A DNA stretch of 64,000 nt from Rhodothermales bacterium (GTDB taxonomy: Bacteria > Bacteroidota > Rhodothermia > Rhodothermales > Bin80), in the NCBI GenBank assembly GCA_958296045.1, contig CATQHT010000003.1:1251246-1315245 (forward strand). The letters are read 5' to 3'. The notes under the pieces are model-generated. The model was given only the letters and a program-made list of their open reading frames with translations. It ran no database searches and was not told the DNA's origin. Position numbers and translations under genes: made by a program. Positions within the stretch are counted from its first letter, which is position 1. Each line of letters opens with the position of its first letter. Shown piece after piece: positions 37,378-46,079 of this stretch.

Positions 37378-38120
37378 GGCAGGCCGCAGTAGCATGGGGT
37401 ACGATCAAAGGAGACCGAGAATCGCAGCAGGACGCTGCGAAATGGGTGGAATGGAAGAAGGGCAAGTATCTTCTTGTGTTGGCAGACGGAATCGGTGGCG
37501 CTGCCGGGGGAGATGTCGCGAGTGAGACTGCGGTTGCCGGCTTTGTAGAGTCGTTCATGAAGAACCCAACTGTTGCGGTTCGTAGTCGGTTGCTGGCGGC
37601 GCTGAAGGATGCCAACGATGCCGTCTGCGACGAGAAACGGCAGGCGCCAGCTCTTGCCTCCATGGGCACAACCTTGATTGGAGTTGCAATAGCAGAAGCC
37701 AAGCTGACTTGGGTGAGCGTGGGAGATAGTCCCCTCTGGCTGATCAGAAATGGAGCTATTGACCGATTGAATGAGAATCATTCCATTGGCGGGCTGCTTG
37801 ACATGAGAGCAGAGGCGGGGGAAATCACTGCCGAAGAAGCGGCGAATTCTCGCCAGAGAGGGGTTCTGCTTGAAGCGGTCCAGGGTGAGGACATAAAGTA
37901 TGTGGATGCACCTCTGGAGGGGTATGACCTACGGCCTGGAGATACTGTTATTGCCGCGAGCGACGGTGTCGAAACTTGCTCGGGCGAAGAGCTTACTGAT
38001 ATTGTTGCGGCAGGCAGGCCCTCCGCTACAGACATTGTCGGTGCAATTCTGGATGCCGTCGCGGAGCACGAGTGGCCTGGACAGGACAACGCAACGCTGA
38101 TTGTATACCGACCGAGGTAA
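37374..38120 (+). CDS. PP2C-family Ser/Thr protein phosphatase
   Basis: 248 residues, compact, without membrane segments. The metal-binding motifs are complete: GDRESQQDA near the start, VLADGIGG, SMGTTLIGV, VSVGDSPLWLI, AASDGVE and GQDNATLIVY. It should remove phosphate from Ser/Thr and so oppose the kinase encoded at 33019. It overlaps the FHA gene by ATGA, indicating coupled translation, and the next gene starts 9 bases later. Confidence 0.9.
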   Translation: MRQAAVAWGTIKGDRESQQDAAKWVEWKKGKYLLVLADGIGGAAGGDVASETAVAGFVESFMKNPTVAVRSRLLAALKDANDAVCDEKRQAPALASMGTTLIGVAIAEAKLTWVSVGDSPLWLIRNGAIDRLNENHSIGGLLDMRAEAGEITAEEAANSRQRGVLLEAVQGEDIKYVDAPLEGYDLRPGDTVIAASDGVETCSGEELTDIVAAGRPSATDIVGAILDAVAEHEWPGQDNATLIVYRPR

Positions 38121-38128
38121 GGAAGACC

Positions 38129-39568
38129 ATGAAGACACGTAGCCTCAGTATCGTACTTGGCGTAGTACTGGCCGCGGGATTGGTCGCACAACGGGCGGAG
38201 TGCACGGTATTCAGATTGGTAGTCCAGGCCGAAGGGGTAGTAGTCGCACAGGGTTTTGGAGTCCTTGTAGCCGAACACCTTCTTTTGACAGACGCTGATC
38301 TGATTGACAGCGGAGACCAGGTCCTGGTCCAGGATTTCGCAAGCGGCGCGCGCTATGCGGCGACAATTCATACACGCTCCAGGGGGCTCGTACTTCTTTC
38401 GGTACCGGGCCTGACTGGCACCGCGGCATCCATTGCGGAAGGATCCCCAGACTCTGACAGCAGCGTGTACCTTCTGGTTGCCGATGGGACGCGTCGGCGA
38501 GGATTACTGCTGTCGATTGCATTCTCGGACAGCACGGCCTCGCGGTTCCACTTAACGATGACCGTTGGGCTACATGAGGTCGGGGCGCCGCTGATGAACA
38601 ACTGTGGACACCTTGTTGCCTTGGTAGCCGGTGAGCTGGGGATGAGAGATGAGGAAGCCGAGGACAACATGGTGCGTGGCTGGTCTCGCCAGAATCTTGT
38701 TGCGTTCTTGCAAGAGAGCCAGATAGACTTTCTGACCGAAGACGAACCGTGCCCATCCGCTGAAGAGCAGTTGGAACAAGCTAAGGCTACCAGTTCAGCG
38801 CTCGAAGAGGAGAGGCAATCACTTGAGGAGGAACTCAAGCAACTGGAAGAGTCTGTAGAGCAGGATCAGCAGCGGAGTGCCGAAACGATCGCCGCAGTAA
38901 CTGCACAAAAAGCTTCGCTTGAAAGGCGCCTTGTGGAGACCGCTACCGAGCTGGCTGAGCAAGATTCCGTTATCGCGGAGAAGGATAGGCTTCAGTCTGA
39001 TTTGGAGCAGATTCGGGCGGCGCGTGACTCACTTGCGCAGCAAGCTGAGGCAGACCAGAAGCAGGCACAACGGCAACTGCGCGCGCTGACCGGCGCAGGA
39101 ATTGCTCTGATGCTGTTGGCGGCTCTGCTGGTATGGTGGTTTTGGAGGCGTCGCAAGCAGGCATGGGATGAGTTTAGCGAGACTGATGCGAAGCTCAAGG
39201 AGGCAGAAGACGAAATCGAGCGCAAGTCCGCTTCGTTTCCAGACATAGTGCTTTCGGGCAGCGGGCCGGCTGGGGATGAGTTTCATGTTAAGGTGAACGG
39301 ATACGCCTTGGTGCAGAGCGAAGCCGGTGCAATCATAGGGCGATCGTCTTCGCAGTCGGACTATGTTATTAGCGAAGCGAGCGTTTCAAGGCGGCATGCA
39401 CGTGTGCGCGTCTCAGGGAAAAGTCTTACGATCGAGGATCTTGGGAGTCTCAATGGAACAAGTATCAACGGTGAGCGCCTTGCAGTAGGCCAGCCCCAGC
39501 AAGCTGCCAGCGGGGCCACGATTGGGATAGGCGATGTGACTCTCAACGTTCAAATGCTCAAGCCGTGA
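38129..39568 (+). CDS. Membrane protein: degenerate trypsin-like domain, coiled coil, TM, FHA
   Basis: I start at 38129 (MKTRSLSIVLGVVLAAGLVA), with AAGGA upstream and a signal peptide, giving 479 residues. Residues ~25-205 resemble a trypsin-like beta barrel, but the expected catalytic His site reads LLLTDADLI and the Ser site reads HEVGAPLMNN, so it looks inactive. Next come a coiled coil (~215-325), a helix (LTGAGIALMLLAALLVWWFW), a basic stop and a cytoplasmic FHA domain (~385-479: AIIGRSSSQSDYVI, VSRRHARV, LGSLNGTSINGE). It links an extracytoplasmic sensor to phosphothreonine recognition inside. It overlaps the next gene by 4 bases. Confidence 0.8.
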   Translation: MKTRSLSIVLGVVLAAGLVAQRAECTVFRLVVQAEGVVVAQGFGVLVAEHLLLTDADLIDSGDQVLVQDFASGARYAATIHTRSRGLVLLSVPGLTGTAASIAEGSPDSDSSVYLLVADGTRRRGLLLSIAFSDSTASRFHLTMTVGLHEVGAPLMNNCGHLVALVAGELGMRDEEAEDNMVRGWSRQNLVAFLQESQIDFLTEDEPCPSAEEQLEQAKATSSALEEERQSLEEELKQLEESVEQDQQRSAETIAAVTAQKASLERRLVETATELAEQDSVIAEKDRLQSDLEQIRAARDSLAQQAEADQKQAQRQLRALTGAGIALMLLAALLVWWFWRRRKQAWDEFSETDAKLKEAEDEIERKSASFPDIVLSGSGPAGDEFHVKVNGYALVQSEAGAIIGRSSSQSDYVISEASVSRRHARVRVSGKSLTIEDLGSLNGTSINGERLAVGQPQQAASGATIGIGDVTLNVQMLKP

Positions 39569-40608
39569 AGCCTCTGCGTCGCGAACTCAATGTGTTCTCC
39601 ATCTCGGCACTGGATCTGTTTGCGTCCGGGATGGGAGTCTTCGTGCTACTTGCCATCATTGCTATTCCGTTTTTTCCCAATACCGGTGATTCTGAGGTTA
39701 GGATAGAGGACCTGGAAGGCGAGCTGGAGGTTGCCCAGACTCGTGTACGGGCCTTGGAAGGCCTAATGGCAAGGATGCAGCAGGAAAGCGATATGCACTC
39801 TGCTGTAGCCGTGGCGCTTTCGGAAGCCCAACAGCAGTTGGAGGATGCGAGCTCGCAGATACGTGAGCTCGAATGGGCATTGGCGCAGGGGCAGGACGCG
39901 TCTCGAGAATTGGAATTGGAACAGCAATTGGCTGCGATGCGGGAGGTTTTGGCAGAGGCGCAAGTACGAGTATCGGACCTGGAAGCGGCAAGCCGCGAGT
40001 TGAAGCTGCCACCTCTGGACGTAGTGATTTGCCTTGACGTGACCGGTAGCATGACGAACCAGGTTGAGGGTATCAAGCGAGAGATTGCTTCACTGGCTCG
40101 GGTGCTGGACAGAGTGGCGCCTTCGGTTGGAATCGGTATTGTGGCGTTTGGCGATCGGCGGTGGACGCAGCCAATTCACCGCTTGGCCATAGTTGAAACC
40201 ACGCGCTTGTCCAGGATCACGGCATTCATCAATTCGCTGCGCGCAAACATGGATCCCAACTGGTCGCTGAATCTTGATCAGCCGGAAGCAGTCGCCACTG
40301 CCATGAATGAAGCCATGTCCATGCCTTGGCGCGAAGCCAGCGAGAAACGCTACGTGATAGTAATCACGGACAACGCTGCATATCCAGAAAGGGTTACCAC
40401 AGCGATCGCAGCGGCCAGAAGCTTCGGAGCACAGCAAGGACACTTCGTATCTGCCGTGCGTGCGAATTTTCCGTACGATCCGGTCGCGAGAGAGGCGGCC
40501 CTGCGCTTTCTAAGGGATTTGGCGCAGGCTGGGGGTGGCAACTTTGTGGATGCGGCAGGCGGCGAGTCTATGCTGAGCACTATTTTGCTGGCCATACTTG
40601 GGACGTGA
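39565..40608 (+). CDS. TolR-like membrane protein with coiled coil and vWA domain
   Basis: 347 residues. The N-terminus has a short cytoplasmic part and one helix with an embedded acid: LNVFSISALDLFASGMGVFV then LLAIIAIPFF. Asp 17 sits where TolR/MotB carry the proton-binding Asp. A coiled coil (~48-150) leads to a vWA domain (~150-345) with an intact MIDAS (CLDVTGSMT) and later VIVITDNAAYP. I read it as the stator partner of the MotA/TolQ-like protein, with a vWA replacing the peptidoglycan-binding domain. This is inference from architecture. Last gene of the operon. Confidence 0.75.
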   Translation: MKPLRRELNVFSISALDLFASGMGVFVLLAIIAIPFFPNTGDSEVRIEDLEGELEVAQTRVRALEGLMARMQQESDMHSAVAVALSEAQQQLEDASSQIRELEWALAQGQDASRELELEQQLAAMREVLAEAQVRVSDLEAASRELKLPPLDVVICLDVTGSMTNQVEGIKREIASLARVLDRVAPSVGIGIVAFGDRRWTQPIHRLAIVETTRLSRITAFINSLRANMDPNWSLNLDQPEAVATAMNEAMSMPWREASEKRYVIVITDNAAYPERVTTAIAAARSFGAQQGHFVSAVRANFPYDPVAREAALRFLRDLAQAGGGNFVDAAGGESMLSTILLAILGT

Positions 40609-40937
40609 GGCGTCGTTTGCGGGGAGGCTATGTCTACCCCTCGGCTACAATTCCAGCTTAACAAGGTGTCGTCACGGTCGATTACACGGAATCCAGCCTT
40701 TCGCGCAGTGATTGGTCCGTGTGGATAGTGCAGCTAACACGGCTGTAAGGCCCGACTAAGTGCGTTGATTTGCGGGGACTCCCTACCATTTAAGCGAGCC
40801 AAAAAGTGATAACAACGCCGTCCAAAGCGAAGGATCTGCATTTGGGTGTTGGAGGCAGAGCAAGTGGATTTTCGCGGAGCTGTGAAGCTGCCACTGGGGA
40901 CTCATGCGCTGGATTGCGGCAAGAATGGGGAGAGGGG
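40609..40937. other. No recognised gene downstream of the vWA gene
   Basis: About 330 bp without a convincing frame. Antisense coding suggested here continues from the ISNCY-like remnant and is not native. Confidence 0.4.
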
Positions 40938-41513
40938 ACCCTGGCATTGCGCCAGCCCTTCATTCCTATCGACTTGCAGTGTCCGTACAACTCGTTAACC
41001 AGACTGCGCAATGCATCACAGAGAAGTCGTGAGTCCGTGGGCCACTCCACATTGGTACGCGCCACAGCCGAATCCGCGCGGCAGCGAAAGGCATCTTTAG
41101 CGCCATGCTTGAGCTCCTTACGACCGTTTGCTACCACCACTTGGTTGATCTCGTCGAGCGCCTCCTTCGTCAGCAGGAACTGCAGGCCGCGCAACACCGC
41201 GGGGGTATCGTCCCTTGACTTGGGGTTCAGCTCAATCTGCTCAATCGGCGTGACCCACAGATCCGACTGGGACTTAAGGACCGCTCTCATGTGTATGAAT
41301 CGGGCGAATGTGGGCGGGTTCAGAGCTCAATATCGTGCTTTACGCTGAGAACAGCCAGATCTGAGCCAACATTTGCGGATTCAAGCTCTTAGCAGGAATA
41401 AGCCCACCATGGGTCCAGGTTGGTTAGACCGACCATTAGCCAGCAAACACGCCTATTTCTGGCGTATCTCTCCCCCTACTGACCCCCATGTAGCCATCTA
41501 CGCAGGACAAGCA
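40938..41513 (-). mobile_element. ISNCY-like element, internally deleted remnant
   Basis: It matches the element at 11908-13810 in two blocks. One starts at GCGCCAGCCCTTCATT and covers the middle of the transposase. After a junction at about 41177 (CGTCAGCAG to GAACTGCAGG), about 270 bp are missing and the 5' part of the gene plus the end GGACAAGCAC follow. The chimeric 166-codon frame at 40790-41290 is therefore a transposase scrap. Confidence 0.8.
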
Positions 41514-41752
41514 CTATTTAGAGGCTCATACGAAGATGGCGCTGCGCGTCTGGTCTGGGGTGGTGCTACGGCCCCGTTCGCGGTGGGTGCCCGCAGCCCG
41601 ACGTATTTCACTACAACGTCATTTGCCCAATATCGCCCGATTCAGGTAGGAATAAGGGCGGAAAAGGCACCGAAATCGGCCCTCCAGGTGGAAAATGAGG
41701 ACGAACGTGACCCCGGAACCAGGAGACCGTCAGCCCAAGTGACGAAGATGGG

Positions 41753-41930
41753 TTTAGCACATCTTCCAGCCAGGCTTGTGGATCAATGCCCTGCAATTCG
41801 CAGGTGCCCAGCAGCGAGTAGATGATGGCAGTACGCTGGGCTGCTTCGTGTGAGCCGGAATGCAGGTAGTTCTTGCGCCCCAGTGCTAACGAGCGGATGC
41901 TATTTTCTACGAGATAGTTGGTGCCTCCGT
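41753..41930 (-). mobile_element. IS66 tnpC scrap
   Basis: About 180 bp match the last part of the IS66 tnpC found at 22917 onward (GTTTAGCACATCTTCCAGCC, TTGTGGATCAATGCC, CAGCAGCGAGTAGATGATGG). On the minus strand it encodes the ENSIRSLALGRKNYLHSGSH region. It is more diverged than the two arms are from each other, so it is from an older or different copy. Confidence 0.8.
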
Positions 41931-42132
41931 CTGCACGGCGGCACCCAGGGGCCTACCCTCATTTCCTGTGCAGCATAGCTGCAGGAAGGATACATCATAC
42001 CAGTATCCCTCCACGCCTTTGTGGCGCACGGATACTCGAATCAGACCCCATCTGCTTCCTCAGCGGGACCGCCAGGTGCACTACAGGCCCGCAAAAGCAA
42101 CAGCCGCCAGAGAGGCCTTCTGGCAAATGCTG

Positions 42133-44130
42133 TTAGCGTTCTGGACGTACGCTGCCCGCCCCGCACTGCCAATCACGACCCCCTGATCGTGCAAAGGCGA
42201 CAAGTGCCGCGCTTGCGCCGCGACCGGTCGCTACAACAACGAATTGCTTACCAGACTGCGTCATGTACGTCATGGGATTCCCGTATACGGGACCCGGCGT
42301 TGCACCGCGCCAGAGTTCGGCACCTGAGGCCTTGTCGAATGTATATAGGTACGGATCGCCCCCGCCGAGCATCACTAGTCCTCCCCTTATCACCAGAGAG
42401 CCGGCATTACCATACGTGCCCAGGCGCTCTGGAAGGTCCACGCCGCTAAGTAGTGGGTGGGAACGTATCACTTCGCTCCCCTCCCCGAATGGCACCTTCC
42501 ACACCATTTCCCCCTTGTTGAGATCTATTGCCGCTAGGTGTGCCCAAGGGGGCTTAGTCAGAGGGATCGGGCCAAGCTCACTCTTTGGGACCTGTACCGC
42601 GCCCGGTCCTCCGGCCTCACGGAACATGACCAGCGTGGCGCCAAAGGGACAGTTGTTACTATAGGCAACATCTACGCGCGGGTCGTCGCCTGCATTCTCG
42701 CAAAGCTGGTTCGTATCGGCCTTCTCCGATGTCCGCACGTACAGGATCCCAGTTTCTGAATCAAACGCGGCCCCGCCCCAGTTGGCCCCGCCACTTGCTC
42801 CTGGGCGCTGGAGCGTCCCCTGGAGGCTAGGCGGAGTAAATAGCGGACCCATGCGAAAACGCCGCATCCTGGCCGTTGCGAGGGCATGGATTTCCGGCGT
42901 CAGGTCATTCGCGTCATCTAGCGACACCCCTTGGATTCCAAATGGCGGTGGTTTGGTCGGAAAAGGCTGTGTTGGATAGAGTACTTCGCCCGGTACATCT
43001 GTCGTGGTATCTACCGTACACTCCTCAATGGGCCACACCGGTTCACCTGTTACGCGATCGAAGACGAACGTGAATCCATGCTTTGAGACCTGAGCCACTG
43101 CATCGACCTCGCGTCCGTCCGGTGCAATCGTGGCCAAGTTTGGGGGCGCCGCTAAGTCATAGTCCCACACGCCGTGGTGCACGGTCTGGAAATGCCATTG
43201 CCTCTCGCCCGTTCGGGCATCAAGGCATATTAGCGACTCGGCGAACAGATTCGCTCCTTTGCGGCGCCCTCCCCAGTAGTCGCTACTCGGCGTGCTCGTC
43301 GGTACGTAAAGGAGACCGCGATCGGCATCGATGGACATCAGCCCCCAAACGTTGGTATGACCGGTATAGCGCCAGGATTCTTCCTCCCATGTGTCAGCGC
43401 CAAAATCTTCACTCGACTGAGGCACCGTGAAAAACACCCAGCGTCGCTCGCCGGTTCGGACGTCAAATGCCTGAACCGTTCCTGGCGGGTCGAATTCGCG
43501 CTGCACTCCGTCAGGCACACGGCTTCCGACGATTACAAGATCTTCGAACACTACCGGGGGCGATGTCTGATCAAACTCGTGGCGGCTGACCGGGCGCCCA
43601 TGCCCTTCGGTCAGAATGGTGCTTCCTCCTTCACCGAAGGCAGTATCCAGATCGCCGGATGCGGCATCGATCGCATACAGTCGATCCCGGCTGTTCAGGA
43701 AGACGCGCGCTTCGGTGCCCTCACTCCAATAGGCGACGCCTCGGTGTTTAAAGCCGGTCGGCCCTGCGCCCACAGGGCCGCCCTCGTATGCCCTTGGATC
43801 AAAAGTCCAGAGCTCCGTACCTGCGTCAGCATCAAGTGCTACTACCCGTGTGTACATGGTCGATACGAACAAGACTCCGTCGATCATGATGGGCGTAGCC
43901 TGAAACTGACCCGGCCGCGAACCATATTCGTCGTAAGGAGCCTCGCTTGGTTCCCATACCCAGGCTACTCCGAGCTCACCGACGTTAGCCGTCGTGATTT
44001 CGCTGGCGGAGGAGTACTTAGTATGCGCCTGGTCGCTGCCAACGAAAGGCCACTCAGTCATGACTGCGGGGTCCTGAGTGCAACTAGAGATAGTGAGCAG
44101 CACGACCGCTGCGGAAATTAGTCGATCCAT
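42133..44130 (-). CDS. PQQ-dependent dehydrogenase, lipoprotein
   Basis: I start at 44130 (MDRLISAAVVLLTISSC), which gives a lipobox (TISSC) and 665 residues; the open frame runs 37 codons further up. The beta-propeller pattern of quinoproteins is clear: repeated ALDADAGTELWTFD-type blades, GLMSIDADRGLLYVPTSTPS, YDLAAPPNLATI and the final NAGSLVIRGGLVMLGGGDPY. It resembles the soluble part of membrane glucose dehydrogenase without the N-terminal helices. It would oxidise a sugar or alcohol in the periplasm and pass electrons to the respiratory chain. Intact; stands alone between IS remnants. Confidence 0.85.
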   Translation of the reverse strand: MDRLISAAVVLLTISSCTQDPAVMTEWPFVGSDQAHTKYSSASEITTANVGELGVAWVWEPSEAPYDEYGSRPGQFQATPIMIDGVLFVSTMYTRVVALDADAGTELWTFDPRAYEGGPVGAGPTGFKHRGVAYWSEGTEARVFLNSRDRLYAIDAASGDLDTAFGEGGSTILTEGHGRPVSRHEFDQTSPPVVFEDLVIVGSRVPDGVQREFDPPGTVQAFDVRTGERRWVFFTVPQSSEDFGADTWEEESWRYTGHTNVWGLMSIDADRGLLYVPTSTPSSDYWGGRRKGANLFAESLICLDARTGERQWHFQTVHHGVWDYDLAAPPNLATIAPDGREVDAVAQVSKHGFTFVFDRVTGEPVWPIEECTVDTTTDVPGEVLYPTQPFPTKPPPFGIQGVSLDDANDLTPEIHALATARMRRFRMGPLFTPPSLQGTLQRPGASGGANWGGAAFDSETGILYVRTSEKADTNQLCENAGDDPRVDVAYSNNCPFGATLVMFREAGGPGAVQVPKSELGPIPLTKPPWAHLAAIDLNKGEMVWKVPFGEGSEVIRSHPLLSGVDLPERLGTYGNAGSLVIRGGLVMLGGGDPYLYTFDKASGAELWRGATPGPVYGNPMTYMTQSGKQFVVVATGRGASAALVAFARSGGRDWQCGAGSVRPER

Positions 44131-44601
44131 GAGAAGTACCTCGGGTGGACACAGGATCTGGACTGGGAGACACGATACGCGACCGATCAAAACAATACAA
44201 ACCACTTCTTCCAGATCTGCGATGCCATCTACCAATGCCAAGTCTGACTGCGGGTTTGCATGTAGGCCTCAACGTGCGACACGTACAGCGGGCTGGCTGG
44301 CCAGCCCACATGTCCACCGCCGTGCGTCTCCTGCGCACCTGCATCCGGTGGGCTCAAGACTCCCAAGCCGTGCCCTGCACGAACGTCAGGTAATATAAGA
44401 CAGAGCGGTCGCGTAGTCTGGGGCGCGCACGGTTCGGGTTGCCCCAAACAGCGATGTACGTCATGAGGCAGGTAGTCTACTTCGGCTTGGATGCCTGCTT
44501 TTACGAACGCGTTCTGGCAGGGTGATCATTAGCGATCGGCTCAGGACATGTGAGCCGACGATAGTGGGTCGCATGGTCGCTGTAGCTGCGAAGAATAAAG
44601 A
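44131..44601. other. Upstream region of the PQQ dehydrogenase
   Basis: About 470 bp between the lipoprotein start and the ISL3 end. Frames on both strands are short and unrecognised. It presumably holds the dehydrogenase promoter, not identified. Confidence 0.35.
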
Positions 44602-46009
44602 GGCTCTTCTCCTAATTGGATGGGTACTATGTTGTAACCACCGGGAAACGATTTGAGAGGATGCGGATTCCTTGTCGTTTCTGGCTTGTTTCCAGGCCAT
44701 CATCGCGATGGCACCCATGTTCTCCAACTTCATCAACACTATATCGCAGTTGAAGAACAATATCGCTTATCTGTTGGGCATCCGTGCTCCCTGGGAGGTT
44801 TCCGACGTGACCTTCGCGCATGAGGAGCGAGAAGCGTGGATCCATGTATCCTACGAGGACGGCCATCAGCTTCCTTGTCCAGAGTGCGGCTCACCGTCTT
44901 CGGGCTATGATCACCGTCCTCGGCAATGGCGTCACTTGGATCTGTGCGGGTATCGCACTATGGTGGTTATGCTACTTCCCCGCGTAGCATGTTCAGAGCA
45001 TGGAGTGCGCACCGTGTCGGTTCCGTGGGCGGAGCCTATGTCACGGTTTACGGCGGAGTTTGAGGCGCTGGTGATTGATTGGCTGCAGGAGGCGAGCATA
45101 TCGGCGGTATCTCGTCTGATGAAGGTGAGTTGGAATGCGATAGATGGGATCATGCAGCGTACGGTGCAACGCGGTCTTGCGCGCAGATAAGGAATGCGAT
45201 GTTGCCCATATTGGCGAGGATGAGACCTCTTTTCGCAAGCGCCACACATATGTCACCATTGTTTCGGATGCGAAGCCGGGTACGGTGCTGCATGTGGGCG
45301 AAGACCGTAAGAAAGAAACACTTTCGCAATGGTATGCTGGACTCACTGTGGAGCTGCTGGAGGGGATCGAGAGTGTTAGCATGGACATGTGGCCAGCCTA
45401 CATCAACGCCACGCTGGAGCACGTGCCAGAGGCGCAACGGAAGGTAGTCTTTGGCAAGTTTCATGTGGTGAAGAGTCTGGGAGCTGCCGTAGACAAGGTT
45501 CGGCGCCAGGAGCACCGGGCATTGATGAAGGAAGGTCGGGACGACCTCAAGGGAACCAAGTATGATTGGTTAACTCACTCGGCCAACAAGTCTGCTAAGC
45601 AGCAGGTGCGCTTCGAGCAGTTGCGTACCAGCACGTTGAAGACGGCCCGCGCGTGGGCCATCAAGGAAGCGGCTATGCAGTTGTGGCACCGTGTCCACCG
45701 CCCATGGGCGCGTGAGGGGTGGGAGCGATGGTTGTCGTGGGCCATGCGGTGTCGGCTGGAACCGGTCAAAGCAGCCGCCAGAACCATCAAGAATCACCTA
45801 TGGGGTATCCCTCAATGCGATCATCCTGAAGGTAAGCAATGGCCCCGCGGAAAGCATCAACAGCCGGATCAAAACAATCAAAGTGCGCTGTAGGGGCTTC
45901 CGCAACAAACGGCGATTTGCCAACGCCATTTACTTTCACCTCGGAGGCTTGGATCTATACCCCGAAAGCGTCCGCCGGTGAGCTCACCCACTAAACGAGG
46001 GGAAGTGCC
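44602..46009 (+). mobile_element. ISL3-family element, decayed
   Basis: The left end GGCTCTTCTCCTAATTGG and the complement of the right end, GGCACTTCCCCTCG, are related terminal repeats of the ISL3 type. Length is 1408 bp. The transposase has at least two frame breaks. The sequence right of it is a partial copy of the 131-bp repeat at 52.8-53.1 kb, so it inserted into that repeat. Confidence 0.8.
44717..45981 (+). pseudogene. ISL3 transposase with frameshifts
   Basis: The frame MFSNFINTISQLKNNIAYLL runs to about 45187 and stops (RGLARR). A second frame continues HIGEDETSFRKRHTYVTIV, MDMWPAYINATLEHVPEAQR and the KFHVVKSLG region (DDE core) to about 45830. A third frame completes SNGPAESINSRIKTIKVRCR and GFRNKRRFANAIYFHLGGLD. 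All conserved ISL3 regions are present but split by two indels, so the copy is dead. Confidence 0.85.
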
Positions 46010-46076
46010 AACAAAGTATCCATGCAATACTTTGCTGCTGTTTTATGCAAATCTTAGACGTGAATTATGCGGGAAA
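46010..46076. repeat. Partial third copy of the 131-bp repeat
   Basis: ACAAAGTATCCATGCAATAC to GTGAATTATGCGGG matches positions in the two tandem units at 52843-53102. The hairpin AAAGTAT/ATACTTT is retained. It is cut on the left by ISL3 and on the right by an IS4-like element. The end of this repeat provides the original stop codon of the kinase at 47785-49287. Confidence 0.8.
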
Positions 46077-46079
46077 AAG

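Noticed and set aside
35894-40608. Calling the operon part of a type VI secretion phospho-pathway
   Set aside because: PpkA/PppA/Fha-like components exist, but no T6SS structural gene is present and the MotA/TolQ-like gene does not belong to that pathway.
35894-40608. Calling the operon Zorya
   Set aside because: There is no OmpA-like peptidoglycan-binding ZorB nor ZorD/ZorE-type helicase or nuclease; only the channel family is shared.
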